A stretch of 64,000 bases of DNA from the NCBI RefSeq assembly GCF_001905825.1, contig NZ_LIVV01000004.1, positions 186,001 through 250,000 of the forward strand, in the 5' to 3' direction. This document shows positions 8,455-15,661 of this stretch, piece after piece. Numbering within the stretch: the first letter of the stretch is position 1; the number at the start of each line of letters is the position of its first letter. The notes below the pieces were generated by a model that saw only the letters and a list, made by a program, of their open reading frames with translations, did not search any database and was not told the DNA's origin. The position numbers and the translations under genes were made by a program. Source of the DNA: Streptomyces sp. CB02009. GTDB taxonomy: Bacteria; Actinomycetota; Actinomycetes; Streptomycetales; Streptomycetaceae.

Positions 8455-8906
8455 GCCGCCCGCAGCAGGACGCCCTCTCGCGCACGGCCCTGGGCGTCTT
8501 CCGCCTCAACGGCCAGTTCCTCGCCGTCTCGGAGAAGCTGGCCGAGCCGGCGGGTCTGACCGCCGCGTGGTGGCAGGTCCTCGGAGCGGTCCTCCCCGAA
8601 CCCCTCCCGGTCGCCGGGATCGCCCGGGCCATGGGCATCACCCGGCAGAGCGTCCAGCGGATCGCGGACCTGCTCGTCCGGGAGGGACTCGCGGCGTACG
8701 AGCCGAACCCGGCCCACCGCCGCGCCAAGCTCCTCACCCCGACCGGGGCGGGCCGGGCGGCCATCGCCCGCATCGACCCGGGCCACGCGGAGCTGGCGGC
8801 CGCGCTCGTCCGGGAGCTGGGCGGCCAGGAGGCGTTCGACGAGACGGTCCGGGTCCTGGACCGGCTGTCGGCGGCGCTGGAGGCGGTCGAGGCCGGTCAC
8901 CGGTAG
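8451..8906 (+). CDS. MarR-family transcription regulator
   Basis: 151 residues. Winged helix with PVAGIARAMGITRQSVQRIADLLVREGLAAYEPNPAHRRAKLLTPTG, where the recognition helix is around residues 65-75 and the wing is NPAHRRAK. The ATG overlaps the stop of the DJ-1 gene by four bases, so both proteins are made from one message. The two identical-architecture dyads at 7752-7786 have the length and symmetry expected for a MarR dimer and overlap the presumed promoter, implying autorepression. The inducing molecule is not evident. Confidence 0.93.
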   Translation: MSRPQQDALSRTALGVFRLNGQFLAVSEKLAEPAGLTAAWWQVLGAVLPEPLPVAGIARAMGITRQSVQRIADLLVREGLAAYEPNPAHRRAKLLTPTGAGRAAIARIDPGHAELAAALVRELGGQEAFDETVRVLDRLSAALEAVEAGHR

Positions 8907-8920
8907 GCAGCCGACAGCGC

Positions 8921-9364
8921 TCAGAGCGGAAGGTCGTCGGGCAGCATCCGGAACGCCTTGTGCCGCCCGAGAGGGCGGACGGCACGGAAGTCGCGACGGT
9001 CGAGCGTGAGGATCGCGTCCGTGTCGTACTCGGCGGCCAGAGCGACGTTGACGGCATCGGCCAGGTCGAGGTCGAGCGCCGCATAGCGCAGCCGGACCAT
9101 CTGGGCAGCGCCCAGATGGTCCTCGGTGATCTCCGGCATGGAGACGCGCCCCCGGCGCATCCAGTGCCGGATGTCGTCCACCGCGCTCAGCGCGGCTTCG
9201 CGGCCGATTTCACGCGTGGCCACATGGTCGAGCTCGGCCAGCAGCAGCGGGGACATCACGAGCAGCCCCGCCGCCTGGATCGCCTCGGTGGCGGCCGCGT
9301 TCTCGGGGTGGGTGGAATCGAGAGCGGCCAGCAGCCCGGAGGTGTCGGCCACGACGATGATCAC
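8921..9364 (-). CDS. PIN-domain ribonuclease toxin (VapC type)
   Basis: 147 residues. The PIN acidic residues are visible: D in VVADTSGLLAALD, E in LLLAELDHVATREIG, and the pair in LDLADAVNVALAAEYDTDAILTLDRRDF. Such proteins cleave tRNA or rRNA when free of antitoxin. The start is a GTG overlapping the antitoxin's stop as GTGA, the normal order antitoxin-toxin with translational coupling. The protein has all the catalytic acids and is not truncated, so the module looks functional. Chromosomal position among core genes suggests it is a stable resident, not a mobile element remnant. Confidence 0.9.
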   Translation of the reverse strand: MIIVVADTSGLLAALDSTHPENAAATEAIQAAGLLVMSPLLLAELDHVATREIGREAALSAVDDIRHWMRRGRVSMPEITEDHLGAAQMVRLRYAALDLDLADAVNVALAAEYDTDAILTLDRRDFRAVRPLGRHKAFRMLPDDLPL

Positions 9365-9627
9365 GCAGCCGTCCCCGATTCGGTGTCCGCCTCGCGCCGG
9401 GCCGCGTCGGCCACGACATCGCGGACCTCGGCCTTGGCCAAGGTCCGGCCGCGCCCCTCGAACGTGCGCGAGAACAGAGGCTCGTCCCAGACCCGGTTGG
9501 CCATGGCCGCGAGGTGGATCCCCTGCCGGATGATCTCGGCCTCGCTTATGCCGCGACGCTTGGCGGCCTCCTTGATGATCGCCAGGTCCTCGGGGTCGGC
9601 GTACACGTTCGTGCGCTTCATGGACAT
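9361..9627 (-). CDS. Ribbon-helix-helix antitoxin (VapB type)
   Basis: 88 residues from ATG 9627, or 86 from ATG 9621. The N-terminal strand MKRTNVYADPEDLAIIKEAA and the helix RGISEAEIIRQGI form a CopG/Arc-type DNA-binding fold; the C-terminal half (NRVWDEPLFSRTF..GRTLAKAEVRDVVADAA) is the extended part that would wrap the toxin's active site. TAAGGT ends six bases before ATG 9627, suggesting leaderless expression from that start. Three GTACAT boxes in the promoter region are a plausible autoregulatory operator. Confidence 0.88.
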   Translation of the reverse strand: MSMKRTNVYADPEDLAIIKEAAKRRGISEAEIIRQGIHLAAMANRVWDEPLFSRTFEGRGRTLAKAEVRDVVADAARREADTESGTAA

Positions 9628-9663
9628 GTACCAACCTTAACCCATGTACCAGAGTGATGTACG
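9626..9663 (-). promoter_or_regulatory. Triple GTACAT element, probable toxin-antitoxin operator
   Basis: GTACAT occurs three times on the minus strand (9626-9631, 9644-9649, 9658-9663) around the candidate promoter and start codon of the antitoxin gene. Spacings are 18 and 14 bases. Ribbon-helix-helix antitoxins typically bind such short repeated boxes; binding is inferred. Confidence 0.5.
9634..9639 (-). promoter_or_regulatory. Candidate -10 box of leaderless vapBC-type transcript
   Basis: TAAGGT on the minus strand, six bases before ATG 9627. Confidence 0.45.
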
Positions 9664-9668
9664 TGACC

Positions 9669-10085
9669 TCAGGACACGCCGTTGAACTGCTCGGTCACGG
9701 CGCTCCTCAGCAGCAGCGGGTGGACGAAGCGGTCCGGCGACGACGGCGGGAAGCGCCAGGACAGCGGCCAGGTCCTGCCCGTCAGCGCCGGCACCGGCAC
9801 GTAGCTCACGTGGGCGGGTCCGGAGTTGAACCGGGTCACCCCGCGCGGCCACGCCTTCCGCGCCGTCGACCCCGGCGGCACCAGGAAGTAGACCCCGCGC
9901 CGCCCGTTCGCCTCGATCACGACCGGCCCCGGGTCGCCCCCGGTGAGGGCCTCCATCCGGTCGGCGAGCAGCCGCCCCTCGTCCCCGTCCACCCGAACGG
10001 CGTCGAATTGCACCCCCGCCTTACGGAGTTGGAATCCGGAAGCAGGAATCCAATCCACGTTTACGTCCCGATTCTCTTCATTCAC
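9669..10085 (-). CDS. Conserved hypothetical protein, primase-polymerase N-domain-like
   Basis: 138 residues from GTG 10085 with GGGAG about nine bases upstream; the frame is open further but the upstream part does not look coding. Segments such as QLRKAGVQFDAVRV, GPVVIEANGRRGVYFLVPPGSTARKAW and HVSYVPVPALTGRTWPLSWRFPP resemble small actinobacterial proteins related to the N-terminal part of bifunctional primase-polymerases, which commonly neighbour XRE-DUF397 pairs. It is divergent from such a pair here, so co-regulation across the 157-base intergenic region is likely. Biochemical role unknown. Confidence 0.65.
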   Translation of the reverse strand: MNEENRDVNVDWIPASGFQLRKAGVQFDAVRVDGDEGRLLADRMEALTGGDPGPVVIEANGRRGVYFLVPPGSTARKAWPRGVTRFNSGPAHVSYVPVPALTGRTWPLSWRFPPSSPDRFVHPLLLRSAVTEQFNGVS

Positions 10086-10242
10086 GAGGACATGCTCCCG
10101 CGCCGACGCTAGCGTTTTCCACGACTGCGGCGGGCGCGTCGACAACCCCTTGACCTGCATCAACGCGCCTTGCGGGCAGTCGAATTCGGCGGGGAGCAGT
10201 TGAGACCGGTTGAGATCGGTTGAGTCCGAATGGGGAGCGGGA

Positions 10243-11079
10243 ATGGCGCGAGCGGAGAACAAGGAATCGGTCGGCCCTGCGGCCAGGATGGCAGCGGCGG
10301 TGGCCAGGAAAACGCGACTGAAGAAGGGACTGACACAGGAACAGCTGGGCTCGCAGATGGGCTTCACGGGTGCGGCGATCAGTGCGATGGAACGGCTCAT
10401 CCACCCGGTGAGCGACGAGATGCTCGTCCAGCTCGAACGCGTCCTGGGCGGCGGCACGGGCATCTTCGAGGAGATGCGGGAGCTCGTACGGCTGGAGAAG
10501 CTGCCGGAGCAGTTCCGCGGGTACGCGCCGATCGAGCAGAAGGCGGTGGCGCTGTGGCTGTACGCGAACCACGTCGTCCACGGGCTGTTCCAGACGGAGG
10601 CGTACGCGCGGGCGCTGATCGCGGGTGGCTACCCGGAGCCGACGCCGGAGCGCGTCGAGGAACTGGTGGTCGGCCGGATGGCACGGAAGGAGCTGTTCGA
10701 CCGGAAGCAGGTGTGCGAGATCGAGCTGGTCCTCGACGAGTCGGTACTGCGGAGGCCGATCGGCGACGAGGAGGTCATGCGGGAGCAGTTGGCGCACTTG
10801 GCGGAGTGCACGCGGAGGAGGAACGTGAACCTTCAGGTGCTGCCGCTGGATGCGGGACTGGAGGGTGAGTACGTGGCCGACCGCGGGAACCTGACAGTCA
10901 TCGAAACCACGGTCCACGACCACGTCACCTACCTGGAGATCCAGGGCGAGAGCCTGCTGATCACCGACCGGACGAAGGTCAGTACGCACCGGCAGCGGTA
11001 TGCGAAGATCCGGGCACAGGCCCTGGATCCGCGCAGGTCGCTGGGTCTCATCGAGGAGTTGGCGGGAGTACAGAGATGA
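10243..11079 (+). CDS. XRE-family regulator with DUF5753 domain
   Basis: 278 residues. N-terminal helix-turn-helix (residues 13-70; KKGLTQEQLGSQMGFTGAAISAMERLIHPVSDEML) followed by the DUF5753 ligand/sensor region starting near residue 95 (ALWLYANHVVHGLFQTEAYARALI) with the conserved RQ..LF..K and NLQVLPLDAGL segments. I choose ATG 10243, preceded by GGGGAG; an upstream GTG would give an uncharacteristic extension. The stop overlaps the DUF397 start as ATGA. These XRE-DUF397 pairs are abundant in streptomycetes and often influence development or antibiotic production (BldB/WhiJ-type systems), with the DUF397 protein antagonising or aiding the DNA-binding partner. Confidence 0.93.
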   Translation: MARAENKESVGPAARMAAAVARKTRLKKGLTQEQLGSQMGFTGAAISAMERLIHPVSDEMLVQLERVLGGGTGIFEEMRELVRLEKLPEQFRGYAPIEQKAVALWLYANHVVHGLFQTEAYARALIAGGYPEPTPERVEELVVGRMARKELFDRKQVCEIELVLDESVLRRPIGDEEVMREQLAHLAECTRRRNVNLQVLPLDAGLEGEYVADRGNLTVIETTVHDHVTYLEIQGESLLITDRTKVSTHRQRYAKIRAQALDPRRSLGLIEELAGVQR

Positions 11080-11252
11080 GCGACACCACCCTGCACTGGT
11101 TCAAGTCCAGCTACAGCGACAGCGGTGGCGGCGAGTGCGTCGAGGTCGCCACCTCCCCCCACGCCGTCCACCTCCGCGACTCCAAGCAGAGCGACGGGCC
11201 CACGTTCGCCGTGGAGCCCGTCGCCTGGAGCGTGTTCGTCGCGTGGCAGTAG
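11076..11252 (+). CDS. DUF397 small protein
   Basis: 58 residues, starting MSDTTLHWFKSSYSDSGG and containing the signature CVEVA, VHLRDSK and a C-terminal FAVEPVAWSVFVAWQ. It begins at an ATG overlapping the stop of the XRE gene by four bases. Its stop lies only four bases from the stop of the convergent chitinase gene. The family acts as partner of the upstream XRE protein; the pair probably works as a single regulatory unit. Confidence 0.95.
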   Translation: MSDTTLHWFKSSYSDSGGGECVEVATSPHAVHLRDSKQSDGPTFAVEPVAWSVFVAWQ

Positions 11253-11256
11253 CCGA

Positions 11257-12177
11257 CTAGCAGGACAGGTTCGACCCCGCGGGGACGCCCAGGATCTGCG
11301 TGAACTGCTGGTACTTGGTGACCCGGCTCTGGACCTGGGCCGGGTTGCGGCCGTTGCACTCCAGGCTGCCGTTGATCGCCCAGATCGTCTGGCCGAAGCC
11401 GGCGCCGTTGACCATGGCGTTGTGCGCGGTCATCGTGCCGGGGCCGCTCTGGGTGTTCCAGTACCAGAGGCCGGTCATCATGGCGACGGCCGGGTCCTGC
11501 TCGACGCGCCAGGGGTTGTTCAGCAGGTCGATGCCGAGGGCGTCACCGGCGGCCTTGTAGTTGAAGTTCCAGGAGAGCTGGATCGGGCCGCGACCGTAGT
11601 AGGCGGCCTGGCCGGCCGGGCAGCCGTAGGACTGGCTGGTGTCGCAGTAGTGCGGGTAGTTCGCCGTGTTCTGCTCGACGATGTGGACGAGGCCGCCCGT
11701 CTCGTGGGAGACGTTCGCGAGGAAGGCCGCGGCCTCCTGCTTCTTCACCGTGTCGCTGCCGGTGTTGGCGAAGCCGGGGTACGACTTGAGGGCGGCGGTG
11801 AGGCCCGCGTACGTGTAGAAGGAGTTCCGGTTCGGGAACATCTGGTTGAACTGGGCCTCGGAGACCACGAATCCGGAGGTCGGCGGCGTGGTCGGCGGGG
11901 TGGTGGGCGGCGTGGTGGGTCCGCCGCCGCAGACGCCCTGATCGGCCCAGACGCCCCACTCGCCGGTCGTGCCGGGGGTCTCGTTCTGGGTCCACCACTT
12001 GGCGGACCAGTTGTGGCCGTTGTGCGAGGCCGTCATCCCGCCCGTGTAGACGGCGGAGGAGTTCCACGCGGCGGCGCAGGCGGCGGCCGCGCCGGCGGAG
12101 GCGGTGGGGAGGAGGAGGACGGCGAGGCCGACGGCCGTACAGAGCGCGGCCAGCGAGGTGACCAACTTACGCAGCAT
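11257..12177 (-). CDS. Secreted GH19 chitinase with chitin-binding module
   Basis: 306 residues. A signal peptide (residues 1-29, RKLV..LLLPTASAGA) is followed by a carbohydrate-binding module of the CBM5/12 type (CAAAWNSSAVYTGGMTASHN..WWTQNETPG), a PTTPP linker, and the GH19 catalytic domain from about residue 103. The general acid lies in FLANVSHETGG and the second glutamate region in YYGRGPIQLSWNFNY; NPWRVEQDPAVAM and WAINGSLECNG are also conserved. It hydrolyses chitin with inversion in the medium. ATG 12177 has GGAAGG nine bases upstream. Two DasR-like sites with an embedded TTGACA lie 60-90 bases upstream, so induction by N-acetylglucosamine or chitobiose through DasR is expected. Confidence 0.96.
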   Translation of the reverse strand: MLRKLVTSLAALCTAVGLAVLLLPTASAGAAAACAAAWNSSAVYTGGMTASHNGHNWSAKWWTQNETPGTTGEWGVWADQGVCGGGPTTPPTTPPTTPPTSGFVVSEAQFNQMFPNRNSFYTYAGLTAALKSYPGFANTGSDTVKKQEAAAFLANVSHETGGLVHIVEQNTANYPHYCDTSQSYGCPAGQAAYYGRGPIQLSWNFNYKAAGDALGIDLLNNPWRVEQDPAVAMMTGLWYWNTQSGPGTMTAHNAMVNGAGFGQTIWAINGSLECNGRNPAQVQSRVTKYQQFTQILGVPAGSNLSC

Positions 12178-12238
12178 GCGTAACTTCCTTCCGGGTGGGG
12201 CCGGGTGGAGCCGGATGGGAAGCACAGCGAAGCGCGAT

Positions 12239-12266
12239 TGGTCTGGACCTGTCAAGGTCTAGACCA
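12239..12266 (-). promoter_or_regulatory. Pair of DasR-like operators (dre) / chitinase direct repeats
   Basis: TGGTCTGGACCT (12239-12250) and AGGTCTAGACCA (12255-12266) are near-copies of the TGGTCTAGACCA core bound by DasR and of the 12-base repeats known from Streptomyces chitinase promoters. On the minus strand a TTGACA (-35 type, 12250-12255) lies exactly between them, so binding would occlude the chitinase promoter. No convincing -10 box at standard spacing was identified. Confidence 0.85.
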
Positions 12267-12308
12267 GAAATCGTGACGGTCGGGATTCCGCTTACGCGGA
12301 GCGCAAAA

Positions 12309-12346
12309 GGCGGCCCCGGGCTCGGAGTTCCGAGCCCGGGGCCGCC
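12309..12346 (-). terminator. Intrinsic terminator of the VCBS gene
   Basis: Perfect 17-base stem (12309-12325 with 12330-12346), loop of four, followed on the minus strand by TTTT. It lies 35 bases beyond the stop of the gene at 12382. Confidence 0.9.
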
Positions 12347-12381
12347 GTCATACGGTCACCACGCAGGTGGGACGGGTACGA

Positions 12382-13230
12382 CTAGAACAGGTTGTACTTC
12401 TGGAAGCCGCTGCCGGCCTTGACCGGCGCCTTGAACGGAGCCGAGGCGTTGCCCGTACCCAGGTACTTGAACAGGTCGCCGTTCGCCTTGCGGGCGAGCA
12501 GGTCGGCCTTGCCGTCGAGGTTGATGTCACCCGTCGACAGCACCCGGTCGTAGGTGTTCCAGCCGGAGCCGACCTTGGTGCGGCCGGTGAAGGGGGCCTT
12601 GTAGTTGCCCGTGCCCTTGTAGAGCCACAGGACACCCGTCTTGTCGCGGGCGACGACGTCGGGCTTGCCGTCACCGGTCAGGTCGCCCTGGCCGGCGATC
12701 TGGGTGTACGCGTTCCAGCCGCCACCGACCCGCACGCGGGGGGTGAGGGTGCCGTTCGGGTACGAGAGGTAGCTCCACAGCACACCGGTCTTGTCGACAC
12801 CGAGCAGGTCGGCCTGCTTGGCACCGCCGACGTTGCCCGGCGAGAGGACCGTGGTGTAGATGTTCCAGCCGCGGCCGACGACGCTTCCGTCGATGTCGCC
12901 GCTGTCGGGCGAGTAGAAGTCCAGCCGCCCGTTCTTGTAGACGGTCCACTCGGCTTCGCCGTGGCCGTCGTTGTCGTTGTCCGCGACGATGATGTCGGCG
13001 ACGTCGGCGACCTTGTCCAGCGGACCGATGGTGTCGATGTCGTTGCCGATGGGGAACCAGACCTGCAGTTCCTGGGTCGTCTTGTTGGCCCCGTACATCT
13101 CGAAGGTGGGCTGCACCGGCAGCTCCGTGCCGGCGGCGGAGGCCGTACCGGCCACCGTCGCGGTCGCGACCGCGACGGCCGTGGCGACGAGCGCGCCCTT
13201 GAGCGCACGACGACGTCGAAGGATGGTCAT
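12382..13230 (-). CDS. Secreted FG-GAP/VCBS repeat protein (paralogue 1)
   Basis: 282 residues. Twin-arginine-like/basic start (MTILRRRRALKGAL) with a hydrophobic stretch and cleavage near ASA-A at residue 33. The mature part is a partial beta-propeller of FG-GAP repeats, each with a calcium-type loop such as DNDNDGHGE, GDLTGDGKPD and GDINLDGKAD, separated by LWSYLSYPNG and LWLYKGTG strands. Function unknown; such proteins are secreted in number by streptomycetes. SD GGGGGGA eight bases before the ATG. The next gene upstream on the same strand is a paralogue with the same architecture, and a strong terminator follows this gene. Confidence 0.88.
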   Translation of the reverse strand: MTILRRRRALKGALVATAVAVATATVAGTASAAGTELPVQPTFEMYGANKTTQELQVWFPIGNDIDTIGPLDKVADVADIIVADNDNDGHGEAEWTVYKNGRLDFYSPDSGDIDGSVVGRGWNIYTTVLSPGNVGGAKQADLLGVDKTGVLWSYLSYPNGTLTPRVRVGGGWNAYTQIAGQGDLTGDGKPDVVARDKTGVLWLYKGTGNYKAPFTGRTKVGSGWNTYDRVLSTGDINLDGKADLLARKANGDLFKYLGTGNASAPFKAPVKAGSGFQKYNLF

Positions 13231-13367
13231 CAGGATTCCCCCCTGGGACTCTACGGCGGCGCGCCGCGCGCGCCGCTGATCTTGAAATCTTGCCACAGCT
13301 GTTCGAAATTTGGCGAAATCTTGAAGAGCCTGTGGGCAGGGCGTGAAGGTGCTCAAGGAGCCTGCGC

Positions 13368-14342
13368 CTAGAGCAGGTTGTAGATCTGGAAGCCGTGGCC
13401 GATCTTGACCGGCTTCTGGAACACGGCCGGGGCGCTCCCCGCGCCCGAGTACCGGAACAGGTCGCCGTTCGGCTTGCGCGCGATCAGGTCCGTGCGGCCG
13501 TCGGCGTCGAGGTCGCCGACCGACAGCAGCCGGTCGTAGACGTTCCAGCCGGAGCCGATCTTCGTACGGCCCGCGAAGGGGGCCTTGTAGTCGCCGGTGC
13601 CCCGGTAGAGCCACAGCACACCGGCCTTGTCGCGGGCGACGATGTCCGGCCTGCCGTCACCGGAGAGATCGCCCTGGCCCGCGACCTGGTCGTACTGGCC
13701 CCAGCCGCCGCCGACCCGGGTGCGCGCGGTGAGCGAGCCGTCCGGGTAGGCGAGGTACGACCACAGGACGCCGGTCTTGTCGACGCCGAGGAGGTCGGCC
13801 TCCGCGGCACCGCCGATGCTGCCCGGCGAGAGGACCGTGCGGTACGTGTTCCAGCCCTTGCCGACCTGCTTGGAGTGCCGCTGCATGTCCTCCGGGGACA
13901 GCCAGGTGTGCCAGAGGCTCCCGTCCTTGTGGAGGAACCAGGTGTCGTCCGCCCACCCGTCCTTGTCGTCGTCGACGTCGATCACGTCGGCGAGGTGGTC
14001 GTAGGAGATCTCGAGGTGGTGGCGGGGGCCGAAGCCGCCTTGCCGGTCGGGGAAGTAGAGGTAACCCTCGGTCGTCTGCTTGTGGACACCCATCATCGAG
14101 AAGGTGGGCGTCTGCACCGGGGCGTCCGCGGCGCCGGACGCCCCGGCGCGACGGTCGTCCCCGGCCCGGCGCTCGGCCGGGTTCCCGGCCTGGCGCTCCG
14201 CCACGGCGCCGGCACGCGCCCGGTCGGCGGCGGCCGGGTCGCCGGAGGCGAAGGCGGTGCCCGCGGTGGCGGCGAGGGCGATCGTGGCGGCGGTGGCGGC
14301 GAGGGCGCCGCGCAGGGCGCGCCGACGACGGACGTCGGTCAT
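13368..14342 (-). CDS. Secreted FG-GAP/VCBS repeat protein (paralogue 2)
   Basis: 324 residues, clearly paralogous to the downstream gene: same MT..RRRRALRGAL signal peptide, same repeat order (GDLSGDGRPDIVARDKAGVLWLYRGTG, GDLDADGRTDLIARKPNGDLF) and the same C-terminal sequence FQIYNLL. It differs by a charged Ala/Arg/Gly insertion (residues 35-70) after the signal peptide and a different first blade (DVDDDKDGWADDTWFLHKDG). Leader sequences around the ribosome binding site are also alike, so the pair arose by tandem duplication. The spacing of 137 bases between the two leaves room for a separate promoter. Role unknown. Confidence 0.88.
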   Translation of the reverse strand: MTDVRRRRALRGALAATAATIALAATAGTAFASGDPAAADRARAGAVAERQAGNPAERRAGDDRRAGASGAADAPVQTPTFSMMGVHKQTTEGYLYFPDRQGGFGPRHHLEISYDHLADVIDVDDDKDGWADDTWFLHKDGSLWHTWLSPEDMQRHSKQVGKGWNTYRTVLSPGSIGGAAEADLLGVDKTGVLWSYLAYPDGSLTARTRVGGGWGQYDQVAGQGDLSGDGRPDIVARDKAGVLWLYRGTGDYKAPFAGRTKIGSGWNVYDRLLSVGDLDADGRTDLIARKPNGDLFRYSGAGSAPAVFQKPVKIGHGFQIYNLL

Positions 14343-14438
14343 GAAGGTTCCCCCCTGGGATCCACTGGGCTGAGCTACGGGCTCGACGGCGGGCGCATGG
14401 TCTGTGGCGCCGCCGGAGGCCAGAAGCGTCTCACGAGG

Positions 14439-14498
14439 GTGCGACAAGGCCCGGACCAGGGGGCCCGGGTGCGACGAGGCCCGGACCAGGGGTCCGGG
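14439..14498. repeat. Tandem duplication of a 30-bp unit
   Basis: Copies at 14439-14468 and 14469-14498 share GTGCGAC(A/G)AGGCCCGGACCAGGG; the second copy forms one arm of the hairpin described next. Confidence 0.75.
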
Positions 14499-14505
14499 CC
14501 TCGTC
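14473..14505 (-). terminator. Hairpin 3' of the oxidoreductase gene
   Basis: GACGAGGCCCGGACC pairs perfectly with GGTCCGGGCCTCGTC around a three-base loop, 43 bases beyond the stop of the gene at 14548. No U-run. Confidence 0.65.
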
Positions 14506-14547
14506 CCCGTGCAACCGGGGGGTGACGCGCGAGGGAAGGGCCGTCCC

Positions 14548-15489
14548 TCAGATCAGGAGCACGATCCGCCCCGGCCGGTGACCGGCCTCCGCGCGGCGGT
14601 GGGCCTCGGCGACCTCCTCCAGCGGCATGACGTCGGCCACCCGGGTGATCAGCTCGCGGTCCGCCACCTTCTGCAGCGCGTCCTTCAGCCGGTCGGCGTC
14701 CGGGCGGGCGCGGACGGCCTCGACGCGGATGTTCCGCTCGGCGGGCGGAACCCGGTCGGGAGCGATCGCGACGAAGACGCCGTCGTCCTTCAGGAGCGGG
14801 AGGAGCTCCGCCCCGACGAGCGCCCCGTCGAAGATGCCGTCCACCGGCTCCGGGACCACCTCGGCCACCCGGGCGCGCACCTCCTCGGGGGTGCCGCGCG
14901 GGACGGCGTGGTCCGCTCCGAGGATCCTCAGTTCGCTCTCGTCGCCCTCGTGGGCGACGGCCACGACCCGCAGCCCGGCCGCATGGGCGTACTGGACCGC
15001 GAAGCGGCCCACCACGGCGCTCCCGCCGGTCACGAGCAGCGTCGACCCCACCGGCAGCCCGAGCCGGTCAAGGCCCTGCTGGGCGGTGTCGGAGGCCAGC
15101 GGGACGGACGCGGCCACGGTGAACTCCACGTCGTCCGGGATCACGGCCAGCCACTGCGGGTCGACCCAGATGACCTCGGCGTACGTGCCCTCGCCGGTCA
15201 GCAGCTCGTACCAGGGGATGTGGCCGGCCACCCGGGCCCCGGGCTCCATGCCGGGCGCCGGGTCCAGCAGCTTTCCCGCGAAGTCCGTGCCCAGCACGAA
15301 CGGGGGCTTGAGATCGCCGACCGCGTCGGCGTACCGGCCGGCCCGGATCCGGATGTCCGCCTGGTTCACACCGGCGGCCTTGAGCCGCACCCGGACCATG
15401 CCCGGGACCGCTCCGGCCTCCGGCTCCGGCCGGCGGGCCATTCTGAGGACCTCGGGTCCGCCGTAGGCGGTCACTTCGACGACACGCAT
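14548..15489 (-). CDS. NADP-dependent MDR-family oxidoreductase (quinone reductase-like)
   Basis: 313 residues, the normal length for zinc-independent medium-chain reductases. GroES-like N-terminal half (MRVVEVTAYGGPEVLRM.., AAGVNQADIRIRAGRYA, PFVLGTDFAGKL) and a Rossmann half with the nucleotide-binding VGSTLLVTGGSAVVGRFAVQYAHAAG. Zinc-binding cysteines are absent, consistent with the quinone oxidoreductase branch, which reduces quinones or enones with NADPH. Monocistronic; divergent from the phosphate-binding-like gene, terminated by the hairpin at 14473-14505. Physiological substrate unknown. Confidence 0.9.
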   Translation of the reverse strand: MRVVEVTAYGGPEVLRMARRPEPEAGAVPGMVRVRLKAAGVNQADIRIRAGRYADAVGDLKPPFVLGTDFAGKLLDPAPGMEPGARVAGHIPWYELLTGEGTYAEVIWVDPQWLAVIPDDVEFTVAASVPLASDTAQQGLDRLGLPVGSTLLVTGGSAVVGRFAVQYAHAAGLRVVAVAHEGDESELRILGADHAVPRGTPEEVRARVAEVVPEPVDGIFDGALVGAELLPLLKDDGVFVAIAPDRVPPAERNIRVEAVRARPDADRLKDALQKVADRELITRVADVMPLEEVAEAHRRAEAGHRPGRIVLLI

Positions 15490-15648
15490 GGGGTTCTCCT
15501 CAGACTGAAGGCCCCCTCGTGGCCATTACACCCACGCTCCACAGCCCCGGCAACCTCTGTTGACCCGCCCGCGCAACGCCCGCCCGACGGAAGGACGAAC
15601 TCCAGGCGGCGGGACGCGACGTACCCACCGGCACCGCACACACGTCCG

Positions 15649-15654
15649 TACCGT
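15649..15654 (+). promoter_or_regulatory. Candidate -10 box, leaderless transcript
   Basis: TACCGT, seven bases before the GTG at 15662; no Shine-Dalgarno sequence in between. Confidence 0.45.
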
Positions 15655-15661
15655 CGCGCGG

